Assembly: GCA_015501585.1 (NCBI GenBank)
Contig: JADNRY010000154.1
Span: 62,001 to 126,000 of the forward strand
DNA: 64,000 nt
Origin: Rhodocollybia butyracea
Taxonomy: Eukaryota > Basidiomycota > Agaricomycetes > Agaricales > Omphalotaceae
Direction of reading: 5' to 3'
Shown: positions 37,240-47,802 of the stretch, in pieces
Numbering within the stretch: position 1 is the stretch's first letter
Layout of the letters: each line of letters begins with the position of its first letter
Translations under genes and position numbers: made by a program
The notes under the pieces: generated by a model
What the model saw: the letters and a program-made list of their open reading frames with translations, nothing else
Databases searched by the model: none
Told to the model about the DNA's origin: nothing

Positions 37240-40200
37240 TCACGCGCCGATATGAACAAAATTTACCCATCTCTCCAGCGTTACTCCCTTCCGTGCTCTC
37301 ATTTTCTTGATAGCCTCAGACAATGCTCTTGCTTGTGCTCCAACCTCGTTGCATCGAGACACGTTTTCATCCGAGAGAAGACGCGAGTAGAAGTCTTTCG
37401 CCATTTCCGGGCCATCTACATCAGCCATCTCCCACATGGTTCCAACCACACTCCGAAAACCACAGAACTGCATTGCAGCTGCAAGATGGATGACTTCATC
37501 ATAAACACTGTCAGGGGACTGTTCTGCCGTGTGACATGCTGAGAGAAATGCAAAGTCAGCATTGGGCAAGTTGAGGCGGATTATGTCCAATAAAGTGAAA
37601 TGTGATTTCTCAGCCAGTGAGAAGTAAGAAGCAAAGGGTTCTTTGGGCACAAGTGTACCATGTGATGCAATATGGAGCCACTCATGGTCAACAAGGGCCT
37701 GTTCCAAAGCCTTCTTGGTAGCTGCAGGTCCCTCCACAGATGTAGTAGGGATGTGATTCTGATACTGTAAAACTTCATGGATCTCCTCCTTTGTCCTTGG
37801 AAGGTTTTCATCATGCTGGCCAGCAACTAAGAGACGGGGTAGCTGTGAAGACAATTTAGTGGTGTTAAAGGCATCGATGAGAGCGGTGAGTGTAGGAGTG
37901 TATGATGAGATGTACAAGTCAGGAAGGAACTTCTTGTTATCATGGGAAATAGGACCAGCTGCATGCAGGGGGAGTGTTGATAGAATAGAAGTGGGACACC
38001 AAAATATCCGCGACATCTCTGGAATATGAAGCTCTTGGAGCTTGGTGACAACAGGTGATACTACAAGGTCCCATAGGTCCTTCAGAGTAGCACGAAGGAC
38101 ATGATTGTACCGCTTTGGAGAAGCTTTGATGAGAGACCTTGCTTCTGTGAGCTGCTCCACAAGAGTTTCCACTTGATCATAAAAATCCTCCACCAAAGAA
38201 ATTAATACAGGTGAATTTTGCTCCAGTATGATGAGTACGTCGGAGCGATACCAGCTGCAATTGACCAAAATGACAGGGCCATGCTTGGCAGCAGACTTTA
38301 GTTCACCAAATGATTTTCTGCCCAAAAATGTCTCAAATCCAGGAACTTTATGTATCCTGTCAATAATGTCACCTTGAGCATGCAAGAGACGGCGCTTATC
38401 AGACAAGCTATGACCAAACCAATCCCTGTTTACCTCCATCGGGTGCTGGTGAGTCTCTGTCTGATAGACAAGGCCTGTACCTCGGTCAACAGAATTTTGT
38501 ATTGAGAGTATCTCAAGCCGATGATTGATCTGCTTCAGCTCATCAACTAGTGATGGATCCAGAGCCTGAAGTCTGTCCATAGGTGTCCTCAAACCCCGGA
38601 GTTCAGACCAGAGCAACCCCCGCCCTTGTTCTATGATCTCAACAGCTAGGGTAAGCTGACCCAGTTGAATTGCCTGTGATGCCCCATCTGAGACAAATTC
38701 TGGAAGCTTGATGACCGACGAGAGGTGCTGGTACTGCAAAGAGATCATAGGCATCACAGAAAGTGAGCGGGAAATCAGGGAAAGCCCTGTGATATATGCA
38801 TCCAGGTTAGATTGAGTGAGATCATGGCACCATGTGAAGTTTACCCAGTTCTGTACTGCCAGCAAACATTTTGATACAGGAGAATATATATCCTCAGCAG
38901 CCTGCTTGGAAACTGACATGCACTCTGTTAGATCCTCTTGGTGGCCTGTCAGCTCAAAGCGGATGCTCAAACCCAGACTGAGGTTGTTGAGTGAAGAACC
39001 ACGGTCTGGGTGGCCCATGGCACAGAGTAGAATTGCATCTCTATTCAATTGAATAGACTCATCAAGGTCTTCCAGGTGGCCTGTCTGCTCAAAGCGTTTC
39101 CGGAGGCCACGACTGAGGTTGTTGAGTGAAAAACCACGGGCTGGGTGGCCAATAGGATGGAGGAGAAGTGCTTCTCTACTCAATTGAATAGACTCATCAT
39201 GATCTTCCAGATGGCCTTTCTGCTCAAAAGAAACGTGGAGGCCAAGACTGAGGTTGCCGAGTGAAGCACCACGGTGCGGGTGGCCCACGGGACAGAGTAG
39301 AAGTGCTTCTCTATTCAATCGAATAGACTCATCAAGATCTTCCAGATGGCCTGCCTGCTCGAAGCGAATCCAGAGGCCCACACCAAGGTTGTGGAGTAAT
39401 GAACTACGATCTACATGGCCCATAGGACGGAGTAGAAGTGCTTTTCTATTCAATTGAATAGACTCATCAAGATCTTCCAGGTGGCCTGTCTGCTGGAAGC
39501 GATTCCGGAGGCCCCCACTGAGGATACCGAGTGAAAAACCACAATCTACGTGGCCCAAAGGATGGAGTGGAAGTGCTTCTCTACTCAATTGAATAGACTC
39601 ATCAAGATCTTCCAGATGGCCTGTCTGCTCAAAGCGTTTCTGGAGGTCATGACTGAGGTTATTGAGTGAAGAACCACGGGATGGGTGGCCCATGGAATGA
39701 ACTAGAAGTGCTTCTCTATTCAATTGAATAGACTCATCAATATCTTCCACATGGCCTGCCTGCTGGAAGCGATTCCCGAGGCCCGCACTGAGATTGTTGA
39801 GTAAAGAACCACGGTCTGGGTGGCCCACTGGACAGAGTAAAAGTGCATCTCTATTCAATTGAATAGACTCATCAAGATCGTCCATCTGACCTGTCTGCAT
39901 GAAGCGAGTCCCGAGGCCCGCACTGAGGTTGTGGAGTAAATAACCACGATCTACGTGGCCCATAGGATGGAGTAGAAGTGCTTCTCTATTCAATTGAATA
40001 AACTCATCAAGATCTTCCAGATGGCCTGTCTGCCCAAAGCGTTTCTGGAGGCCCTCACTGAGATTGTTGAGTACAACACCACGGGCTGGGTGGCCCATGG
40101 GATGTAGTAGAAGTGCTTCTTTAATCAATTGAATAGACTCATCAAGGTCTTCCAAATGGCCTGTCTGCTGGAAGCGATCCCTGAGGCCAAGACTGAGGTT

Positions 40201-40962
40201 GTTCAGTGCAGAACCACGGGCTGGGTGGCGCATGCGATGGAGTAGAAGTGCTTCTTCTCTATACAATTTAATGGACTCATCAAGATCTTCCAGATGGCCT
40301 GCCTGCTCGAAGCGAATCCCGAGGCCCGCACTGAGGTTGTGGAGTAAATAACCACGATCTACGTGGCCCATAGGATGGAGTAGAAGTGCTTCTCTATTCA
40401 ATTGAATAGACTCATCAAGATCTTCTAGGCGGCCTGTCTGCTGGAAGCGATTCCGGAGGCCCCCACTGAGGTTATTGAGTGAAGAACCATGATCTACGTG
40501 GCCCATTGGATGGAGTAGAAGCGCATCTCTGTTTAATTGAATAGACTCATCAAGATCTTCCAGGTGGCCTGTCTGTTCAAAGCAATGCTGGAGGCCCAGA
40601 CCAAGGTTGTTGAGTGCAGAACCACGTTGTGGGTGGCCCACTGGACAGAGTAAAAGTGCATCTCTATGAAATTGAATAGACTCGTCAAGATCTTCTAGCT
40701 GGCCTGTCTGCTTGAAGCGATCACTGAGGCCCAGACCAAGGTTGTTGAATGAAGAACCACGGTCTGGGTGGCCAACCGGGCGGAGTAGAAGTGCATCTCT
40801 ATTCAATTGAATATACTCCTCAAGATCTTCCAGATGACCTGTCTGCTGGAAGCGATTCCAGAGGGCCAGACCAAGCTTGTGGAGTGATGAAGCACGCTTA
40901 CGGTGGCCGATGGGATGATCGCGAAGTGCCGCTCGTGCACGTGTGATTTCCTTCTTGATTTT
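37240..40962 (-). CDS. TPR-CHAT protein (caspase-like), open main exon, unit 4
   Basis: The only uninterrupted CHAT copy. The exon runs from an acceptor (TATGACAG, exon from 40962) to the TGA after FVHIGA. The first Met in frame is at 40806 and gives 1188 residues; the exon adds about 52 more upstream (starting KIKKEITRARAAL). Fifteen repeats of 45 residues (DESIQLNREALLLHPMGHVDRG.LL.NLS.GL..RF.Q.GHLEDL) form a TPR-like solenoid to about residue 626. A linker (EFVSDGASQAIQLGQL, EQGRGLLWSELRGLR) follows, then a C-terminal CHAT domain. The probable catalytic pair is His1049 (LHIASHGTLVP) and Cys1091 (FAFLSACHTAEQ), numbered from that Met. CHAT is a caspase-like peptidase fold; substrate and role in fungi are unknown. 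Earlier exons and the true start lie upstream, beyond an intron at 40963-41024 with a GC donor. Confidence 0.85.
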   Translation of the reverse strand, partial: KIKKEITRARAALRDHPIGHRKRASSLHKLGLALWNRFQQTGHLEDLEEYIQLNRDALLLRPVGHPDRGSSFNNLGLGLSDRFKQTGQLEDLDESIQFHRDALLLCPVGHPQRGSALNNLGLGLQHCFEQTGHLEDLDESIQLNRDALLLHPMGHVDHGSSLNNLSGGLRNRFQQTGRLEDLDESIQLNREALLLHPMGHVDRGYLLHNLSAGLGIRFEQAGHLEDLDESIKLYREEALLLHRMRHPARGSALNNLSLGLRDRFQQTGHLEDLDESIQLIKEALLLHPMGHPARGVVLNNLSEGLQKRFGQTGHLEDLDEFIQLNREALLLHPMGHVDRGYLLHNLSAGLGTRFMQTGQMDDLDESIQLNRDALLLCPVGHPDRGSLLNNLSAGLGNRFQQAGHVEDIDESIQLNREALLVHSMGHPSRGSSLNNLSHDLQKRFEQTGHLEDLDESIQLSREALPLHPLGHVDCGFSLGILSGGLRNRFQQTGHLEDLDESIQLNRKALLLRPMGHVDRSSLLHNLGVGLWIRFEQAGHLEDLDESIRLNREALLLCPVGHPHRGASLGNLSLGLHVSFEQKGHLEDHDESIQLSREALLLHPIGHPARGFSLNNLSRGLRKRFEQTGHLEDLDESIQLNRDAILLCAMGHPDRGSSLNNLSLGLSIRFELTGHQEDLTECMSVSKQAAEDIYSPVSKCLLAVQNWVNFTWCHDLTQSNLDAYITGLSLISRSLSVMPMISLQYQHLSSVIKLPEFVSDGASQAIQLGQLTLAVEIIEQGRGLLWSELRGLRTPMDRLQALDPSLVDELKQINHRLEILSIQNSVDRGTGLVYQTETHQHPMEVNRDWFGHSLSDKRRLLHAQGDIIDRIHKVPGFETFLGRKSFGELKSAAKHGPVILVNCSWYRSDVLIILEQNSPVLISLVEDFYDQVETLVEQLTEARSLIKASPKRYNHVLRATLKDLWDLVVSPVVTKLQELHIPEMSRIFWCPTSILSTLPLHAAGPISHDNKKFLPDLYISSYTPTLTALIDAFNTTKLSSQLPRLLVAGQHDENLPRTKEEIHEVLQYQNHIPTTSVEGPAATKKALEQALVDHEWLHIASHGTLVPKEPFASYFSLAEKSHFTLLDIIRLNLPNADFAFLSACHTAEQSPDSVYDEVIHLAAAMQFCGFRSVVGTMWEMADVDGPEMAKDFYSRLLSDENVSRCNEVGAQARALSEAIKKMRARKGVTLERWVNFVHIGA

Positions 40963-41024
40963 CTGTCATAATATTGTTAATTTCCATCGACAGCTAGGAT
41001 TCCTAACAATAACCATCCACTTGC
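40963..41024 (-). other. GC-AG intron upstream of the open TPR-CHAT exon
   Basis: On the minus strand the donor reads CAGAAG|GCAAGTGG and the acceptor TATGACAG. The aligned donors in the other units are GT (GTAAGT in unit 2, GTGAGT in units 1, 3 and 5). AG|GCAAGT is the usual strong context of GC-AG introns, so splicing remains plausible. Length is 62 nt, typical for this gene family. Confidence 0.5.
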
Positions 41025-43300
41025 CTTCTGACTCTCAGCCTTCTGATCTCCTTCCTCTGGAGGATCTAATTGATGTGATCCCCTATGACTGTTTTATCCA
41101 CTTTTACATCAAAAGAAAAAAGAACAGATCAAACCTGTTCCTTATTCTATTGGTTATGAAATTCCTTGCAAGATTGTACTTGTGCTTCAAACGATTCTTG
41201 GTGATACTATTCATCTATAAAGCACCACATAGTCAGGGGTAACCTACTGAAGCAAGGAACACTCTGGGGGCTCACTGTTGTATCCGTGAGATAGGTTGAC
41301 TACGTCGGGGTGGGCGAAGCCAGGTTGTTTATCTAGCACTGGGCTTGACGGAAAGAACGTTTATGCCGCACTACCTACCTGCTACTATTACCCTTCGCCC
41401 GATCTGAATTGGACCTGTGATTCATACGTGCCTCATGTCTTTCTGTACGTGTCCCAATTCTCCCCTCATAAAGCATGCATTTTACAAATCCATCAACCTC
41501 ATTCATGACTGAGGAAGCCTCTTCATAGTTCGCAAATTTCACACCTTCTGTTGACCTCGATACTTGCTCAATGTGCTATCTAGTTATCCGAGCTTTCATT
41601 GATATCGATCAACATGATACGCCCATGCAGATGGTGCGTGTTTTGAGGATCACATGGGTAGAGACTACGGAAGATCAATAAGATCGATTGCGAGACAGGC
41701 GAGCTCAAACCCAGTAAGTTTTCGGGAAGAAGCCCACGGCAGTGTCGACTTCAATTTTTTGTAACAATTCCGTCTTGGCTCTCGATCATCGTCTTCCTCC
41801 AAAGTCCTCGTAGTGCGGCGCCAGTACTCTGCATAACAGAACTCACAGGGCATATCTCACAATTGATGGCCTTTGATACCCACGTTGTGGCGTGTTGAAG
41901 AGATTGCTCGCTGTGTCTGAGTCCATGCAGATGTTCGTACAAAGCGGGACGGAGCTCGTCAGAGGTCGGACTCAAATAGTTCCAGAGGGTATATCATCTC
42001 TCAAACACAACCCTTCTGTGCCAAAAGAGCCCGAGAAAGCAAGTCCAGAGTCTAACGGCCTTCGGAGAGGTATGTGACTGACCTTGACCCATCCACGGAT
42101 CGACGATATGGCAGTTCCGATGGATTATGGCATGAGGTGTATGAACGAGAAATGCGAAATGGGTATTCGGTCGATCATAGTTGGCCTCAGTACCATCTCA
42201 CCCACGTTGCACACACGAACGTCCACCACGATTGATTTCATTCTTTAATATGTAACCATTTGACTACAGCTAAGCCTGCAGGAAAGACGTCGACGGCGCC
42301 AGACTCGGAACCCACTGAAAGCCATTGGATTAATTCACGCTCGACTCTCTTTCCCTTCAAAAGTGACTAGTCAGATGGAAGGAAGCATGCTGGCAAGAAC
42401 ACGAAAGAATTCTCGCGATCGGGTTCGGTGGTCGTGGACTACACGATGAGTGATGTCTGGGAAGAAGCTCGAGGGGAAGTTTGATAGTAAAGATGTTTTC
42501 CCGGGGCAAGACGTAAGGGCATTCTGGGTTACAGAGGATATGTCAGAAAAGGACATGTGAATGTGAGGCATCGCTCACCTTTTCCACCAGGATCGCAAGG
42601 CCTCGCGTTAACGTTACCACCCTTTTCTGCTAAGGTTCCGAGAGCGCCACTAACGGCTGGGGCCTAAGTAGTACAAAGAGCTAACAAGTTGAGCATCGCA
42701 TCGCATCGAGAATAAAGTTTTGAAACGTTGAAATAGAAAGTGCAGCTAGGCCGGGAAGATCAGCGTACAGGAGCTATGTACAGGAAACAAACAACATACA
42801 GAATTATTTCAGTCCCTTTGATACTCGAGAGCTCGAGCGTTGGTCAAAGATGTCGTTGTAGAAACTAGTAAGGCTGTCAATTTGCCTCGAGCAATAGGTG
42901 TAACTGCGGATATATATGAGAGAGGTTGGAAGGTTAGCCGGTCAAGCTTAAGCTTCAAGGAAGAGCGTCAAAGAGCCATGGTACGATCTACGTTCATAAT
43001 CAATAAAAATTTAACAAAGATGAAGAATCACGTACCAGAGCAATTGAGCGGCATCACTTCCCAAGCTAGCTCACAGGTCCGTATAGTAGATGTTATGCAA
43101 CGTCTGGGGCACGGATATCGTTACTGAAAGTACAGAAAGAAGATTGCAAGTAAACACGAGGATTGACGTTGCAGTTACTCGGGCCGAAATGGAACCGTCA
43201 AGCGCTCTTGGCGTCTTTCCTATACCAGGAAGAAGGTTTAGATGTACTGGACGTACTGAACTCGACTGAACTGGATCTACAATGATCGATGTTGATGAAG
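40963..43300 (-). repeat. Array spacer, unit 5, left part
   Basis: Diverged copy of the inter-unit spacer, holding the upstream exon region of the open CHAT gene and minus-strand remnants (41665-41975 and 42371-42571) also present in other units. Similarity to the other units fades after about 43230, shortly before the hAT cluster. No intact gene is visible. Confidence 0.45.
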
Positions 43301-43380
43301 CTTCAAGCTTCAAGTTTTTCAAAATTCCAAGCTCAAGCTAAGGCTCACATGGACAGGCTGCACAAGTGCAAAACGTGTAG

Positions 43381-44878
43381 TAGGGTAGGGCTAATTAGTC
43401 GGATTAAATCACATTTGTTAATTAGCATTGTTATTAACATGTTATTGACATGTTAATCACCTCAGGCCTCGGAATACCATGTTAATTAATGTTAATTAGT
43501 CCAAAGCTTGTATGTCCATTGACTGAGTGAACTGCTAATGAATATTCACTAGGCAAAGCCTGTGGATGGTTTCCGAAACTTTCCTACCAATAAATCAGAC
43601 GCCTCTAGTAAACCTCGCCAGCGTCAACTGGTGCTTGACAATCCCAATCAAGTTGATTTATGTGACACCTTGAGCTCTGATCAAGCAGACTTTGAGGATG
43701 GTAGCGGGTATATATGTGTAACCCACCTAGAGTGCCCAGACTCAGACTTTCGCTGTGATAAGTATGGGAGATGGTCTTGAACTTCAAATTGACTTCAACG
43801 TGGACCTGTTTTGTAGGGTGGTGCTAACTGGAAAAGGTCATGTTAATAACATTGCTATTAACATGGGACCTTCAGGGGCCTGTTTAACACGAGTTAATAG
43901 CAGTTATTAACATTTGAGCGCTAACGTGATAATAACATGTTAATAGATGGTTTTTAACATGCTAATAACAATGTCTATGTGAATCACCTGTACCAGCATA
44001 CCAATCCTAGTGAATCCTATCTGGCATGTCATCTTGACATCTATTCTGTAGATCCCACTAGTAATTCGCTCCCAGCAAGCCCTGAGAATGTAGCTGAAGG
44101 ACCACTGTTTGTTTTCGCCAATAACATAGTTAGTGCCTGTTAGTCAACTGTTAGTACCTCAGCATCAAGATATTGAAGCAGCAATTCCTGGTAAGAAGGG
44201 GGGAGGGGGGTCTGGCACACATGGAAACTTGGGGATTTTACCCTCCAGTGGGATCGATACCTATAGTATATAAATCCACGGGCAACGAAGATTAGGATAA
44301 GCCTGCTGTCTAAGACAACTCGCGAGTTAAATTTAAGACCCAAGAGTGTTCCAAACAAGCTCTAACTTGGAGGCTTTTTCTCTCAAGACTGGAGAGGCTG
44401 TCGCAAGGGTTGTCGAGCAGCAATATAAGAGCTATCTGACTGTCGCAGCCATACCATGGCCCACTAGAGTAGTTAACATGATTAACATGGTCCTCAGAGG
44501 CCAATGCTAATAGCATGTTATTAACATGTTATTAACATGTTAATTCACAGATGTTAATTGAAACATAGGTTTTAGCACCACCCTACTGTTTTGTGAAAGA
44601 GCAGAGTTGGCCTTTTCCCTCTGTTTGTTAGCAACATACATGTATGGAGGAATACAAGGTAGTTGTGTATGATCTTGAGGGTGTTAATTTAGACGTTTAG
44701 GACTTATTAACACACTTGTATGTTAATAACATGTTAAAAAATCATTTATTTACACGTTAGTTACATTTAGCGCCCGGATGTTAATAACATGCTAATAACT
44801 AGCGTTAGAAAGTCCCTCCAGAGGCCCGATGTTAGTAACAAAGTTATTAACATCCTGGGACTAATTAGCCCCACCCTA
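43381..44878. mobile_element. Non-autonomous hAT element A, 8-bp TSD (ACGTGTAG)
   Basis: The 1498-bp element has termini TAGGGTAGGGCTAATTAGTC and, inverted at the right, TAGGGTGGGGCTAATTAGTC. The exact TSD ACGTGTAG lies at 43373-43380 and 44879-44886. The interior is AT-rich, with many GTTAATAACATG/CATGTTATTAAC motifs in both orientations, which look like subterminal transposase-binding repeats. There is no transposase. A second related element is nested inside (43814-44585). Confidence 0.88.
43814..44585. mobile_element. Nested hAT element A2, 8-bp TSD (CTGTTTTG)
   Basis: A 772-bp element inside hAT A. Termini are TAGGGTGGTGCTAA at the left and its inverse TTAGCACCACCCTA at the right. The exact TSD CTGTTTTG lies at 43806-43813 and 44586-44593. 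It shares the TTAATAACATG-type subterminal repeats and is a relative of its host. A unique core (about 44130-44470) has a TATATAAAT box but no ORF of note. Confidence 0.87.
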
Positions 44879-45185
44879 ACGTGTAGACCCTACGTGTCAC
44901 TAGTGTTGTGACGGCTCCGGCTCAGAGCCCTTGAGCCGTCTGGGCCGGGCCTGATTGAGCCGGGCCTGGCCGGAGCCGTCTTGAGGGCTTGCGAGGGCTC
45001 AGGGCCCGGCTCAGATTTCTTGGAAGCCCTGAGCCGGGGCTTCGGCCGGGGCTGTGCATCTTGATAAGTACACGCCGGATTTTCGGCTTGAAATTTTTAA
45101 CCTTCCCTCCGGTTTCTTATCTCCTTTTCTCATGTCTACTGAAGTGCCATCTCGGTCCATTATTATTACTGAAAGTGGATTTTAG

Positions 45186-46231
45186 CATGCGGATCGAGCC
45201 CAACAGATGTTTTCATTTGAGAAGGAGCCATCCTTGCACATTGGTCTTCCTGCACTTGAAGCTCTTCATAATGCTTGGTCTAAGCGGGTTTCAAAGCTGA
45301 AGTACGCAGAATTCTCGGATGCTATTCAAGCTGGTATCGATAAGTTATCCGACTACTATGATAGGACCGGTGATTCCGCTGCCTATGTAGTTTCAATGAG
45401 TATGTTGTTCAATGTATACGTTAAATTTTTCTAACATTCAATACTCAGTATTGAACCCTGCAGAAAAGTCAACTCATTTTGAGAAACATTGGACACCAGA
45501 ACTTCGGGCTAGGGTACGGGTACTCACAGAAGAAGTGGTATGATTTATCATGCTTTTTCTCTGTTTAATCCAATAGTACTACACAGTTCAAGGATCAATA
45601 TGCAGAAATGTACGGCTCCACTACTACACCCCCTCATACATCCAAAAAGCAGCCACTACCAACGGGAAAGCATTCAATGCTGCTGCGCGAGCTGTCCGAT
45701 GACGAAGATGATACCTTGGGAACTTCAGCAACATCATTGGGAAACCCTTGGCTTGACGAGTTTACCCGATACTATGACACAAAGGAAACTATTCCAGAGG
45801 GAATGTCTATCGTTCAATGGTGGGGTGTACGTACTAATGCTTTTCTTATTTAATTCTTGTCCTCATGGAGTTTACAGTTAAACGCTCAACGTCTCCCTGT
45901 ATGGGCATCCCTTGCCCGAGATTTTCTTTCTATCATGGCCTCATCAGTTTCAAGTGAGCGCGCCTTCTCCAGTGCAGGTATTACAATCAGCAAACGCCGG
46001 AACCGGCTGAAGGGTGATATTGTTGAGGCCCTTCAGTTTTTGAAGTGCTTACTACGTAAGGATTTATTATTTCGGACTCCTTTCACTACAGCCGATGAGC
46101 TTGACCTTGAATCGGAGGAGAATATGGAACAGCTTGCCGCAGAAGTGGACCGGTCAACACTTGTGACGGAGGAATCTGAGTGGATCGTCCTTGATGGTGG
46201 GTCCGGAGACTGGGAAGATGTTTGCACTTAA
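45186..46231 (+). pseudogene. hAT transposase, C-terminal part only
   Basis: Exons 45186-45399, 45449-45537, 45587-45826 and 45878-46231, with GT-AG introns of about 50 nt (CTAAC branch in the first), join in frame to 299 codons. They begin HADRAQQMFSFEKEPSLHI and include LPALEALHNAW and KLSDYYDRTGDSAAYVV. The C-terminal dimerisation domain reads SIMASSVSSERAFSSAG and RNRLKGDIVEALQFLKC. The N-terminal BED finger and the first parts of the RNase H-like core, with its catalytic Asp residues, are absent. The preceding TAG could be an acceptor (TTTTAG|CAT), so exons upstream may have been deleted. It cannot be an active transposase on its own. Confidence 0.85.
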
Positions 46232-46512
46232 TGTTTTTGTACATTGTTAAATACATTATACTTATTAAGTACTGTAACTATGAGGCACAAGCCTTGTCAA
46301 GCCATAGCCCCATTGCTTCGTATGTTGAGCCGGGGCCTGAGCCTGGGCCGGGCCCTAGCCCTTGCATAGGGCCCGGCCCAGATTCTTGGTGAGCCCCAGT
46401 GAAAAGCCGCACCGAGCTGATCTGGGAATTTCCGGCATATCCGAGTAGCTCTGGGTAGCGCTGGGCAGGTCTGTGTACAGCTGGCCAAATGAGGGGCAAA
46501 TTTTGTTTCAAT

Positions 46513-46670
46513 CACTGCATGCAAATCACCATAATTTTTTGTGGAAATAGTAAAAATATGTTAAACTTATGTTCAGATACTATGATTACATTGAAATTGT
46601 ATGAAGTTCCATACAAGTTTAACATAATTTTACTATTTCCACAAAAATTTATGTTGATTTGCACGCAGTG
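46513..46670. mobile_element. Palindromic MITE, second copy, 3-bp TSD (AAT)
   Basis: The 158-bp element begins CACTGCATGCAAATCA and ends TGATTTGCACGCAGTG, flanked by AAT on both sides. Its arms (TGGAAATAGTAAAA... and TTTTACTATTTCCA) are complementary over most of the length. It is the same family as 28264-28410 and sits inside hAT B. Confidence 0.82.
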
Positions 46671-47802
46671 AATTCAATCCATGTTACACCCGTGAGAGAT
46701 ATATTCTGAATAATCGAGTTCGAGTTTGAGCTAGTAGCGCCGTGTGCAACTTTTGAGCTCAAGTATTCGAGTTAGTCTTTCGCTTTGTCTTTGTCGCTCC
46801 AACTCAGAGTCCCAAATTTCCGGCCCTGGCCCAACATGTGATAAGCTTCAACGAATCGACACTTTAAAAAAAATTCCATCGCTCTTTCTCTCTTCACTGC
46901 CATTTCAACTTCTCCAAGTTAAGGCTCTGTGCAAGCTGGCTCAAATTCTCGAGATTTACTCTTCAACATATCCTCAACCCACTTTAAACTCTTGACTCAA
47001 GCATGGATTCATTGGGCTAGGCTATTCCCAAGGTGAGCTATTTTAACCTTTTCTTGAATAATCTCTTGAACAATTTTTTTTTTTTTGATTAGCTCTCGCT
47101 GGTTTGTTGATGTCGTATCACGCTGGTACGCTGCATTCTACCACTTTCATCTTTTCCTCTATACGTCAAAGGTGAGCTATCTTTACTTATTCTTTGGAGC
47201 TCGGTCTTTGGATAACCTTCTCTCGCTGTAGCCCGTTAGCCTCTCAGAGTTGTTTCAACAAGTCAATATCCCACTGTGCCAACATGTCATATAACACTTG
47301 TAACCATGCACTGTAGATGTAGCACTGCCCTTACACATGTTTCTCTGTGGTCAGCTTAATGTATGTATATGTAGTATGTGTCGTATTCGTACGTATTCGT
47401 AGTAGTTGATATCTCAATACATTCACTCAGACCATCCCAGACCATCATAATTTCAGTAATATGTAATAAGTATTATGTGCAGCTAAGCCCAGATGATCCC
47501 AGATGATCCCAGAGAAACTCAATTGTATAGAAAAACCAAATTTTCATTTTCAGTGTGATTTTGGTCAGATATACCCAGATATACCCAGACCAGCCCAGAC
47601 CACAACATAGGAAACGGCCAAATTCTGGGATTATCTGCAAGACGGATAATCCCAGTTCATCCCAGATATTCCCAGCACATGTCGGCACATGTCAGCTCAG
47701 GCCGGCGGGGGTTTTCACTGGGGGTGAGCCCCAGCCCTCATGAGCCGGGCCGTAGCCGGGGCTTCTGAGCCGGGCCCCAGCCGGCACAACACTACGTGTC
47801 AC

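Larger units (their letters stand above)
44901..47794 (+). mobile_element. hAT element B with truncated transposase, 8-bp TSD (CGTGTCAC)
   Basis: The 2894-bp element has termini TAGTGTTGTGACGGCT at the left and, inverted at the right, TAGTGTTGTGCCGGCT. The exact TSD CGTGTCAC lies at 44893-44900 and 47795-47802. Both ends carry GC-rich GAGCCGGGCC-type subterminal repeats (44917-45050 and 47700-47790, with a further set at 46320-46400). It encodes only the C-terminal part of a hAT transposase and holds a MITE copy at 46513-46670. It landed about 14 bp to the right of hAT A. Confidence 0.9.

Noticed and set aside
39254..39457. Plus-strand ORFs opposite the CHAT repeats (also 11877-12215, 22790-22996, 53459-53743)
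   Set aside because: Antisense shadows of the repeat-coding strand; they recur only because the repeat recurs.
37240..40806. Regular 135-bp repeats resembling a CRISPR or satellite array
   Set aside because: They are coding repeats (45 residues) in one open frame with TPR-like sequence; there are no unique spacers.
44130..44470. Possible solo LTR inside the nested hAT element (TATATAAAT box, unique sequence)
   Set aside because: I could not find TG...CA ends with a matching direct repeat; it may just be the element's own core.
46278..46524. Gly/Pro-rich minus-strand ORFs
   Set aside because: They come from GAGCCGGGCC-type subterminal repeats of hAT B and lack any conserved domain.
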